From the NCBI GenBank assembly GCA_021783435.1, contig JAJXUC010000066.1, forward strand, positions 1 through 19,851: DNA of 19,851 nucleotides, given 5' to 3'. Of the stretch, positions 1 to 6,434 are shown in pieces. Every line of letters begins with the position of its first letter. Within the stretch, counting starts at the first letter, position 1. The notes under the pieces were generated by a model, which did no database searches, was not told the DNA's origin, and was given only the letters and a program-made list of their open reading frames with translations. Both the position numbers and the translations under genes were made by a program. Origin of the DNA: Pseudomonadota bacterium. GTDB lineage: Bacteria; Pseudomonadota; Gammaproteobacteria; Burkholderiales; Burkholderiaceae.

Positions 1-16
1 GGGCGCCCCGGCTCCC

Positions 17-22
17 TATAAT
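17..22 (+). promoter_or_regulatory. Candidate -10 box of the cytochrome operon
   Basis: A perfect TATAAT lies 50 bases before the first cytochrome start codon. A -35 box at the usual 16-18 base spacing would fall just outside or at the edge of the window, so the promoter cannot be completed. If real, transcription would begin near position 29. Confidence 0.4.
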
Positions 23-74
23 CGCAGGCTTCGAGTCGTTCCCTTCCTTTCAATGACCTTGTCAAGCCTGCGAT
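21..74. repeat. 11-bp perfect inverted repeat reaching into the start codon
   Basis: ATCGCAGGCTT at 21-31 is exactly complementary to AAGCCTGCGAT at 64-74, separated by 32 bases. The right arm includes the first two bases of the ATG at 73. There is no clear Shine-Dalgarno sequence before that ATG. In an RNA that starts upstream of 21, the pair would fold into a hairpin hiding the start codon; if transcription starts near 29, the left arm would act only as DNA. The role is unproven. Confidence 0.5.
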
Positions 75-408
75 GAAAAAGCTGATATTTGCGGTCTCGC
101 TCTTGCTTGCTGCCAGTGCGCAAGCCCAAACCGTCTCGGGTGATGCGGCTGCCGGCAAAAGCAAAACCTTCATGTGTGAAGGTTGCCACAATATGGGCGG
201 CGGCTATAAAACCGCCTTCCCCGAGGTGTACGACGTTCCCATGCTCAACGGGCAAAGCGCCGGCTATATCGTGCAGGCTCTGCAGGACTACCGCAGTGGT
301 GCGCGCCGTAACCCGACCATGAAAGCCATCGCCAGTTCCCTGACCGACAAGGAAATGGCCGACATCGCCGCCTATTACGCCCTGCCCAAGGGCCAGAGCG
401 CCAAGTGA
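73..408 (+). CDS. Secreted mono-heme class I cytochrome c (111 aa)
   Basis: This is a small periplasmic c-type cytochrome expected to carry single electrons. Residues 1-18 form a signal peptide (KK, a hydrophobic stretch, then a SAQA cleavage site). The heme-attachment motif is CEGCH, with C35, C38 and the axial ligand H39. The likely second axial ligand is M83 in an NPTM motif, which together with the short length resembles cytochrome c553/c4-half proteins. It is followed by a second cytochrome whose start lies 11 bases after this stop, so they are almost certainly co-transcribed. No Shine-Dalgarno sequence is evident; an inverted repeat covers the start. The electron donor is not identifiable here; a purine hydroxylase upstream of the window or PuuD would fit, but this is inference. 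Confidence 0.9.
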   Translation: MKKLIFAVSLLLAASAQAQTVSGDAAAGKSKTFMCEGCHNMGGGYKTAFPEVYDVPMLNGQSAGYIVQALQDYRSGARRNPTMKAIASSLTDKEMADIAAYYALPKGQSAK

Positions 409-419
409 GGACCGCCCAG

Positions 420-797
420 ATGAACCGACTGCTCGCAAAACTGTCCCTCTTGGCCACGACCGCGGCCGCCGCCCTGGTTTTCGCCGGCCCGGCACATGCC
501 GCCGACGTCAAAAAGGGTGAGGCTCTGGTCAACAAGGGCGGCTGCATCGCCTGCCACGGTGCCGGCCTCGACAAGCCGATCGCACCCAACTACCCCATCA
601 TCGCCGGACAGTACGCTTCGTACCTGTTCCACGCCATGCAGCAATACCAGACCAAGCACCAGACACCGCTGTACGGGCGCAACAACCCCATCATGGGCGG
701 TGTCATGGCGCAGTTCAGCACCCAGGATCTGAAGGACATCGCCGCCTACGTGTCCAGTCTCAAGGGCCCGCTGTACATCCGCGACGAAGTGCATTGA
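420..797 (+). CDS. Secreted mono-heme class I cytochrome c, second copy (125 aa)
   Basis: This is a second periplasmic cytochrome c related to the first one. The signal peptide spans residues 1-27 (long Ala/Leu-rich core, cleavage after AHA). Heme attachment is at CIACH (C42, C45, H46), and the probable axial methionine is M92 in an NPIM motif. The ATG at 420 is preferred over a GTG at 405 because GAGG at 407-410 is a reasonable ribosome-binding site and because the signal peptide then starts with a normal MNR n-region. The tandem arrangement of two related mono-heme proteins resembles a split di-heme cytochrome c4 or a donor/acceptor pair. A strong terminator follows at 829-864. The partner enzyme is unknown. 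Confidence 0.9.
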   Translation: MNRLLAKLSLLATTAAAALVFAGPAHAADVKKGEALVNKGGCIACHGAGLDKPIAPNYPIIAGQYASYLFHAMQQYQTKHQTPLYGRNNPIMGGVMAQFSTQDLKDIAAYVSSLKGPLYIRDEVH

Positions 798-828
798 ATC
801 GCCATTAGGCCGAGGTCTTGGCCCCGGA

Positions 829-864
829 CATGAAAAAGCCGCCCCGCAGGGCGGCTTTTTCATG
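829..864. terminator. Bidirectional rho-independent terminator
   Basis: A perfect 16-bp stem (829-844 with 849-864) closes a CGCA loop. The stem contains GCCGCCC/GGGCGGC next to A5 and T5 runs, so it gives a GC hairpin plus a U-tract on both strands. It sits exactly between the convergent ends of the cytochrome operon and the purine degradation operon. Confidence 0.92.
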
Positions 865-902
865 GACCGTTCGCAAGGAACTCAGCCGCCAGAGGCCGCG
901 CT

Positions 903-2147
903 TCAGGCCTGCGGGCGCAGCAAGTCGAGCAGGCTGCGCGCCACGACCTTGGTGGCGCGGCGCAGATCGTCCAGGTCCAGGTTTTCATCGGCACGCTTGG
1001 CGTTGGATTCAAGGATCGTGCGCGGGCCGGCGCCGTAGATCACCGCCGGAATCCCGCGCGCCCCATACAGGCGGACGTCCGTGTAAAGCGGCGTGCCGCG
1101 CTCGGGTGGGGTGGCGCCGAACAACGTCTGTGCATGACGCTGGATGACGCGCACCAGTTCGGCGCTCTCGGGACGTGGCCTGAGGGCCGCGGCCAGCAGG
1201 AGCCGGCGCAGGTCCACGCGCGCGCCGGCCATGCCCGCCGCAGCGGCGGCGATGGTGGCGCGGATCTCGGCTTCCACGCTCGCTGGATCTTCCTCGGGAA
1301 TCATGCGCCGGTCGAGCCGGAACACCACCTCGCCAGGAACGACATTGGTGTTGGTGCCGCCGGCGATCGTGCCGACGTTCAGATAGGGGTGGTCGATGCC
1401 CGCGATGCCCGATTGCATCTGAGCGTACCGGATGTTCAGTTCATACAGCGCCTGCAGGATGCGCACGGCGGCCTGCAGCGCGTCCACCCCGGTCTGCGGG
1501 ACGGCTGCATGCGCCATGCGTCCATGGACCGTCACTTCCATCTGCAGGCAGCCGTTGTGCGCGGTGACCACTTCGTGGCTGAAGCCGGCGGCGATCAGCA
1601 GGTCGGGGCGGGTGAGGCCCTGCTCCAGCAGCCAGCCGGGGCCGAGTTCGCCGCCGAATTCCTCATCGTACGTGAAATGCAGTTCCACGCTGCCAGCCAA
1701 TTCCGCGCCCAGGGCCTTGAGCGCCAGGAGGGCATAGGTGTAGGTGGCGAAGTCGCTTTTGCTCACGGCCGCAGCGCGGCCGTAGAGCTTGCCGTCCACG
1801 ATGTCGCCGCCGTAGGGATCGTGGGTCCAGCCGGGTCCGGGCGGGACCACGTCGCCATGCGCGTTGAGGGCGATGGTGCGGCCCGGGCCGAAGCGCTCCC
1901 GTACGATCAGATTGGTGATGCTCTGCAGCCCGCAGGCGCGTACCCGCTCGGCCGGCACGGGGTGGCGCTCGACGCGCAGTCCCAGGGCCTCGAGGCGTTC
2001 CGCCGTGTACTCGGCATGGGGCGCGTTGTCGCCGGGCGGCGTGTCGGTGGGCACGCGAACCAGAGCCTGCAGCAGGCGTACCTGGGCGTCGAAGTGCGCA
2101 TCGACCCAACGGTCGATGGCGTCGAAGTCGGTCGCGGTGGTCAGCAT
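903..2147 (-). CDS. M20-fold (ArgE/DapE-like) hydrolase with degenerate metal site (414 aa)
   Basis: The overall fold is that of M20 amidohydrolases/deacylases, about the usual length of 400 aa. The metal-site region NAHGDVV (H97, D99), the catalytic pair in YDEEFGG (E162, E163) and the dimerisation-domain motif VHGRMAHAAVP (208-217) are present. By-eye alignment shows that the bridging Asp of the usual GRGAxDxK motif is Val128 (GRAAAVSK), the usual GEP glutamate region reads AAGFSHE (186-192), and the final AHxxDE histidine is Lys384 (AKRADE). The start ATG overlaps the end of the upstream uraD-allC gene by 7 bases, showing tight coupling. It is the last gene of the operon before the terminator. 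Its position suggests a ureide or carbamoyl substrate, for example the ureidoglycolate step that no other gene here covers; this is inference. The reading frame is open much further upstream, but that part only shadows uraD-allC. Confidence 0.85.
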   Translation of the reverse strand: MLTTATDFDAIDRWVDAHFDAQVRLLQALVRVPTDTPPGDNAPHAEYTAERLEALGLRVERHPVPAERVRACGLQSITNLIVRERFGPGRTIALNAHGDVVPPGPGWTHDPYGGDIVDGKLYGRAAAVSKSDFATYTYALLALKALGAELAGSVELHFTYDEEFGGELGPGWLLEQGLTRPDLLIAAGFSHEVVTAHNGCLQMEVTVHGRMAHAAVPQTGVDALQAAVRILQALYELNIRYAQMQSGIAGIDHPYLNVGTIAGGTNTNVVPGEVVFRLDRRMIPEEDPASVEAEIRATIAAAAAGMAGARVDLRRLLLAAALRPRPESAELVRVIQRHAQTLFGATPPERGTPLYTDVRLYGARGIPAVIYGAGPRTILESNAKRADENLDLDDLRRATKVVARSLLDLLRPQA

Positions 2148-3949
2148 GGGGATGCGGCGAGGTCGCCGAGCAGACGGTTGAAGGCGGCGCAGGCGAGATG
2201 CAGGTCGTCCGCCGTACTGGATTCGAGGGGGTTGTGGCTGATGCCGGCGTTCTCGCCGCGCACGAACAGCATGGCCTGGGGCAGCGCCGCGTGCAGCTTC
2301 ATCGCGTCGTGCCCCGCTCCACTGGGCAGGTGGTGCAGCGGCAGGCCCAGCGCCTGCACGGCGCGCTCCCAGCGCGCCTGCCATGCAGGGGCGCTGGGAG
2401 CGGCACGCTCGCGCATGGTTTCCTCGAGCGTGAAGCGCAGGCCGCGGCGGGAACAGATGGCCGCCAGTTCTGCGCGCACATCGCCCAGCAGGCTGTCGCG
2501 CTGCGCATCGCTCGGGGCGCGCAGGTCCAGGCTGAAACGGCAGCGCCCCGGCACGACGTTGATCGATCCGCCCGGCACGTCCAGCATGCCCATGGTCGCC
2601 ACCGCATCGCCGTCGGCGGCGGCGCGGCGTTCCATGTACAGCGCAATCTCGGCCACCCCGCAGGCCGCGTCGTGGCGCTGGCGCATTGGCGTCGTGCCGG
2701 CGTGGCTGGCCAGGCCGCAGATCTCGCCGACGCAGCGCACGCTGGCATTGATCGAGGTGACGATGCCAAGCGGCAGGTCCAGCGTGCTCAGCACCGGGCC
2801 TTGTTCGATGTGAACTTCGACGAAGCCCAGATAGCGCGCCGGGTCGCGCCTGAGCGCGGCGATGGCATCCAGGCTGGCGGGCAGGCCGGCGTGCAGCATG
2901 GCGTCGCGCATGGTCACGCCCGCTGCGTCGCGCTGCTCCAGCCACGCGGGGGCGAACGCGCCGACCAGCGCGCCCGAGCCGAGGAACGTGGCCTTGTAGC
3001 GCTGCCCCTCCTCCTCGGCGAAGGCGACCGCCTCGATGCCATAGGCCATGCGCCGCCCCGCGCGGCGCAGTTCGCGCACGCAGGCCATGGGAATGAGAAT
3101 GCCGATGCGGCCGTCGTATTTGCCGGCGTTGCGCACCGTGTCGTAGTGGCTGCCGGTGAGCAGGCGCCGGGCCTGCGGATCGCTGCCGTGATAAATGCCC
3201 ACGACATTGCCGACCGCGTCGATGGCCACGTCGTCGAAGCCGCAGGCATGCATCCAGGACTGGATGTCGCGCGCGCAGGCACGGTGCGCGTCGGTGAGGT
3301 AGGTCGCCGTGAGTTGGCCGTTCGCGGCCCATTCGGGTTCGCTGTGGGCGGCCAGGGCTTCGCACCAGTCCCACACCGCGTTGCCTAGCGCGGGTTCGAA
3401 GCCGAACTTTTCGTTCAGCCGGATTTCGGCGATGCGGTGGATCTGGCGCAGGCATTCGGCGAATTCGGCGTCGTCAGGGTTGTGCAGGCGGCGCTCGAAC
3501 GCGGCGATGATCTGCCCGCGCGTCAGGCCTGTGCCGCGTGGACCGCGCACGGCGAGGATGAAGGGCCAGCCAAAGCGTGTCGCGTACGAGGCGTTCAGAT
3601 CGTGGAGTCGCGCAAACTCTGCGGGTGAACAGTGCGCGAGCCCCGCGCAGCCCTGTTCGCCGGTCGATTCAGGCGTGAGATCGCCCGCCAGCGCGGTCTT
3701 GCCGGCAAGTTCAGGATGCGCGCGCACGAGCGCAAGCTGCTGCGCGTGGCCCGCTTCCCGCACGGCGTGCACCAGCGCCAGCTTGAGTGAGGCCAGCGAG
3801 GCGAAAGGGCGCAGATCCCAGGCCCGTTCGGCAACCCATGGTGAATGCTCGTAGATCCGGGCGAGCGCGGCGGTGAAGTCCTCGCGTCCAGCGGCGTTGA
3901 GCTGCGCGAGAAGCCGTTCGCCGGCCTGGGGTTCTGGGCCATTCGGCAT
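2141..3949 (-). CDS. uraD-allC: Fused OHCU decarboxylase / allantoate amidohydrolase (602 aa)
   Basis: Two enzymes lie in one chain. Residues 10-175 are a UraD domain, which decarboxylates OHCU to S-allantoin; diagnostic stretches are HPELAGK (78-84) and SYATRFGWPFI (121-131). Residues 180-600 are an AllC-type M20 allantoate amidohydrolase, which releases ammonia and CO2 from allantoate. Its five expected metal ligands are all visible: H268 (GSHYDTV), D279 (KYDG), the EEE pair at 313-314 with the catalytic Glu, H380 (VHIEQGP) and H572 (ISHNPLE). AllC homologues also include ureidoglycolate amidohydrolases, so a broader activity is possible. The start lies 2 bases after the puuE stop, and the end overlaps the next gene by 7 bases. 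The two fused steps are not adjacent in the pathway, because PuuE acts between them. Confidence 0.93.
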   Translation of the reverse strand: MPNGPEPQAGERLLAQLNAAGREDFTAALARIYEHSPWVAERAWDLRPFASLASLKLALVHAVREAGHAQQLALVRAHPELAGKTALAGDLTPESTGEQGCAGLAHCSPAEFARLHDLNASYATRFGWPFILAVRGPRGTGLTRGQIIAAFERRLHNPDDAEFAECLRQIHRIAEIRLNEKFGFEPALGNAVWDWCEALAAHSEPEWAANGQLTATYLTDAHRACARDIQSWMHACGFDDVAIDAVGNVVGIYHGSDPQARRLLTGSHYDTVRNAGKYDGRIGILIPMACVRELRRAGRRMAYGIEAVAFAEEEGQRYKATFLGSGALVGAFAPAWLEQRDAAGVTMRDAMLHAGLPASLDAIAALRRDPARYLGFVEVHIEQGPVLSTLDLPLGIVTSINASVRCVGEICGLASHAGTTPMRQRHDAACGVAEIALYMERRAAADGDAVATMGMLDVPGGSINVVPGRCRFSLDLRAPSDAQRDSLLGDVRAELAAICSRRGLRFTLEETMRERAAPSAPAWQARWERAVQALGLPLHHLPSGAGHDAMKLHAALPQAMLFVRGENAGISHNPLESSTADDLHLACAAFNRLLGDLAASPC

Positions 3950-3951
3950 GT

Positions 3952-4908
3952 TCAGCTCCAGACGAAGGCGGTGGCGGGGTCGAAGGGATGCGCGTCCTTC
4001 CAGTGCCGGGCGATGTCGATGCGCCGGGTTACCCAGACGCGGTCGTGGCGCTCGATGTGATCGAGAAAGCGCTGCAGCGCGCGGATGCGCCCGGGCCGGC
4101 CGAGCAACCTGGCATGCATGCCGACCGACATCATCTTCGGTGCCTCGGCTCCTTCGGCATACAGCGCGTCGAAGCTGTCGCGAAGGTAAATGAAAAAGTC
4201 CTCGGCCTGGGCAAAGCCCTGCGGCAGCGCGAAGCGCATGTCATTGGCGTCCAAGGTGTAGGGAACGACAAGATGCGGCGCAAGACGGCCGTCGGTCTTG
4301 CGCACCTGCAGCCAATAGGGAAGGTCGTCGGCATAGGAGTCGCTGTCGTACGCGAAACCGCCGTCGTCGGCCACCAGACGGCGGGTGTTGGGGCTGTCGC
4401 GCCCGGTGTACCAGCCCAATGGGCGTGCGCCGCTGACTTGTTCGATCGCCTGCAATCCCAAGCGCATGTGTTCGCGCTCGGTGGCTTCGTCGACGTTCTG
4501 GTAGTGGATCCAGCGCCAGCCGTGGCAGGCGATCTCGTGGCCGAGTTCGACGCAGGCGCGCGCCACGTCCGGGAGCCGCTGCAGGGCCATGCCCACGCCG
4601 AAGATGGAGATGGGAAGACCGCGCCGTTCGAACTCGCGCAGTAGCCGCCAGACACCGGCGCGCGCGCCGTATTCGTAGATGCTCTCCATGCTCAGGTGGC
4701 GGGCCGGGAAGCTCGGCGGGTTGAACATCTCCGAGAGGAATTGCTCGCTGCCGGCGTCGCCGTGGAGCACGCTGCTCTCCGCGCCTTCCTCGATATTGAG
4801 CACGAACTGCACCGCCACGCGCGCCGCGCCCGGCCAGCGGGCGTGCGGAGGGTTGCGGCCGTAGCCGGCGAGGTCGCGGGGGTAGTGGCCAGGGGGCGGC
4901 GTGGTCAT
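3952..4908 (-). CDS. puuE: Allantoinase, PuuE type (polysaccharide-deacetylase fold, 318 aa)
   Basis: This enzyme hydrolyses allantoin to allantoate. It belongs to the PuuE branch of the polysaccharide deacetylase fold, known as an allantoinase unrelated to the metal-dependent AllB/PucH type. Family hallmarks are NIEEGAE (38-44) in place of the deacetylase TFDD motif, the HLSMESIYEYGARAGVWR region (71-88), CHGWRWIHYQ (128-137) and the late GMHARLLGRPGR segment. Length matches the usual 305-320 aa. The start has a strong ribosome-binding site, AGGGGAG, six bases upstream. It lies 15 bases downstream of the GntR gene and 2 bases before uraD-allC, so all are one operon. Confidence 0.93.
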   Translation of the reverse strand: MTTPPPGHYPRDLAGYGRNPPHARWPGAARVAVQFVLNIEEGAESSVLHGDAGSEQFLSEMFNPPSFPARHLSMESIYEYGARAGVWRLLREFERRGLPISIFGVGMALQRLPDVARACVELGHEIACHGWRWIHYQNVDEATEREHMRLGLQAIEQVSGARPLGWYTGRDSPNTRRLVADDGGFAYDSDSYADDLPYWLQVRKTDGRLAPHLVVPYTLDANDMRFALPQGFAQAEDFFIYLRDSFDALYAEGAEAPKMMSVGMHARLLGRPGRIRALQRFLDHIERHDRVWVTRRIDIARHWKDAHPFDPATAFVWS

Positions 4909-4923
4909 CGCATCTCCCCTGAA

Positions 4924-5700
4924 TCAGGCGCCGCGTGCGGGGTTGAGGGCCTGCAGCAAGTCGGCGGTGGCGGTGCGCGGCTGGTAGAGCAGGCTGTTCT
5001 CGGTGTCGGACAGGTGCGCTTCCATCAGCGCCTTGGCGCGTTCGACGTTCCGGGCTTCCATCGCATGGAGGATTTCGAGATGCTCGTTGGACGAATGCTC
5101 CGCCGCGCGCGACGACTGGTACATCAGCGTGATGAGGGCGCAGCGCGAGATCAGCTCGGACAGGATCTGCGCCAGAACCTGGTTGCCGATGCGCTCGGCC
5201 ATCAGCACGTGGAAGTCGCCGAGCAGGCGCGTGCGGCCTTTCACGTCGACCCGCTTCACCACTGTCTGCTCCTGCTTCATGTGCGCGCGCAGAGCGCGAA
5301 AGTCGGCGCTCGTGGCCTTGGCGCAGAACTCTTCGACCAGATGCTGTTCCAGCATGCGGCGCACTGAGAACACCTGCCTGGCCTCCTCCACAGAGGGCGA
5401 GGCGACGAAGGCGCCGCGCGAGGGCTCCAGTGCGATGAGGTGGTCGCGCGAGAGCTGGAACAGCGCCTGCCGCACGATGGTGCGCGACACGCCGTAGATG
5501 CCGGCGATTTTCTGCTCGGTGAGCTTGGCGCCCGGCGCGAGCCGGTGTTCGATGATGGCCGCGGTGATGGCGGCCACGATGGTCTGCGTGGAATCAGCCT
5601 CCGCAAGTGGTGGGCGTGATGGCTCCCTTGCAGGCACGGCCCCGGCTTGCGGCGCAGGCGCCCGGCGCGATTTGGCGCGCGGCAACGTGGCGTCGCTCAT
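4924..5700 (-). CDS. GntR/FCD family transcriptional regulator (258 aa)
   Basis: An N-terminal winged helix-turn-helix (about 39-100, with KLTEQKIAGIYGVSRTIVRQ at 59-78) is followed by an all-helical FCD ligand domain (about 105-233). Candidate FCD metal/ligand residues are D162 and H164 (DFH), H207 and H229. The first 35 residues are Pro/Ala/Arg-rich and look disordered. It is the promoter-proximal gene of the allantoin degradation operon and is divergent from uraH, so it is the natural regulator of both, probably also of itself. FCD GntR proteins usually bind short palindromes containing TTGTA/TACAA-like arms; two such elements lie in the adjacent intergenic region. The effector is not known; a pathway intermediate such as urate, allantoin or glyoxylate is likely by context. 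Confidence 0.9.
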   Translation of the reverse strand: MSDATLPRAKSRRAPAPQAGAVPAREPSRPPLAEADSTQTIVAAITAAIIEHRLAPGAKLTEQKIAGIYGVSRTIVRQALFQLSRDHLIALEPSRGAFVASPSVEEARQVFSVRRMLEQHLVEEFCAKATSADFRALRAHMKQEQTVVKRVDVKGRTRLLGDFHVLMAERIGNQVLAQILSELISRCALITLMYQSSRAAEHSSNEHLEILHAMEARNVERAKALMEAHLSDTENSLLYQPRTATADLLQALNPARGA

Positions 5701-5930
5701 ATCCTTGTCCTCTCGTGCGGCGGTGTGAGGCGTGGTGTTGGGCTCATGATCGTGCAGCGTAGCAATTCAGAGGCGCGCGAGACAGGTGCATGGAGGTTCG
5801 CGCGTCTCTGCATGGTTGCCGCAACGCGGGTTCCCCCTTTGGCACGGCACTTGCATGACTCGGTGGCATCCTTGCCCGAGGGCTGTCTGAACACGTTGCT
5901 GCGTCGCGACAAAATTGCTTGGCTGAACCA

Positions 5931-5959
5931 TTGTATTTCGGCTTCTCTTCAAATAGCAT
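5931..5959 (+). promoter_or_regulatory. Possible uraH promoter
   Basis: TTGTAT at 5931-5936 and TAGCAT at 5954-5959 are separated by 17 bases and would start transcription near 5966, leaving a very short leader before uraH. Both hexamers are weak matches, and both overlap TTGTAT-type elements, so the assignment is tentative. Confidence 0.3.
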
Positions 5960-5985
5960 ACAAAAAATTAAATGATTGTATGCAA
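5954..5985. promoter_or_regulatory. Candidate GntR operator: facing TTGTATGCWA pair
   Basis: TTGTATGCAA at 5976-5985 on the plus strand faces TTGTATGCTA on the minus strand (5954-5963). The shared core gives a perfect 8-bp inverted repeat, GCATACAA/TTGTATGC, with a 12-base AT-rich spacer. Each decamer is itself nearly palindromic (TTG...CAA). A further TTGTAT half-site lies at 5931-5936. The pair sits immediately before the uraH ATG, between the divergent regulator and uraH, a typical place for a repressor. Confidence 0.55.
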
Positions 5986-5988
5986 AAA

Positions 5989-6342
5989 ATGAGCAAACTG
6001 ACCACACATGTCCTCGACACCGCAAGCGGCAAACCCGCGGCGGGCGTACGCATCACGGTGTCGCGCGAGCAGGCTGGGGTCTGGGTTGAACTGAGCACCG
6101 CCGTCACCAATGCTGACGGCCGCTGCGATGCGCCGCTGCTGCAGGACGCCGGCTTCGCGCCCGGCCGCTACCGGCTGGTGTTCCATATTGGCGCCTACTT
6201 CAGGGAGCAGGGGGGCGTCGTGGAACAACCGGCCTTCCTGGAGCAGGTCCCCATCGAATTCGGTGTCGGCGATGCAGGCGCGCACTACCACGTGCCCTTG
6301 CTCGTGACGCCATGGAGTTATTCCACCTATCGCGGCAGTTGA
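5989..6342 (+). CDS. uraH: 5-hydroxyisourate hydrolase (117 aa)
   Basis: This transthyretin-like enzyme hydrolyses 5-hydroxyisourate, the product of urate hydroxylation, to OHCU. The sequence begins with the family signature LTTHVLDTASGKPAAGV (4-20). The expected active-site residues are H7, R45 (NADGR) and H101 (HYHVPLL), and the protein ends in the diagnostic YRGS tetrapeptide. Length is typical. The chosen ATG gives the standard MSKLTTHVLD start; an in-frame ATG at 5980 would add three residues. Neither has a recognisable Shine-Dalgarno sequence, and the candidate operator ends only three bases before the ATG. It is divergent from the GntR gene and followed by an outer-membrane channel gene. 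Confidence 0.95.
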   Translation: MSKLTTHVLDTASGKPAAGVRITVSREQAGVWVELSTAVTNADGRCDAPLLQDAGFAPGRYRLVFHIGAYFREQGGVVEQPAFLEQVPIEFGVGDAGAHYHVPLLVTPWSYSTYRGS

Positions 6343-6378
6343 AGGTGGAGCACGAACCCACGGCTTCGCCAGGGGGGG

Positions 6379-6402
6379 CGTCTGCCGCAGGGGCGGCAGA
6401 CG
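6379..6402 (+). terminator. Stem-loop between uraH and the porin gene
   Basis: A perfect 10-bp stem, CGTCTGCCGC with GCGGCAGACG, closes an AGGG loop and is followed by ATTCATTC rather than a real T-run. It lies 36 bases after uraH and 32 bases before the porin ATG. It may attenuate or stabilise the transcript; a full terminator is less likely. Confidence 0.45.
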
Positions 6403-6434
6403 ATTCATTCAACGTGGTTTGCAGGAGAGCGAGC

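Noticed and set aside
2198..3388. Long plus-strand open frame opposite uraD-allC
   Set aside because: It is antisense to a gene with full enzymatic motifs, has no recognisable domain or ribosome-binding site, and such frames are common opposite GC-rich genes.
2148..3455. N-terminal extension of the M20-like frame to 850 codons
   Set aside because: The extension overlaps uraD-allC in another frame and is Arg/Pro-rich; the ATG at 2147 starts a normal M20 N-terminus.
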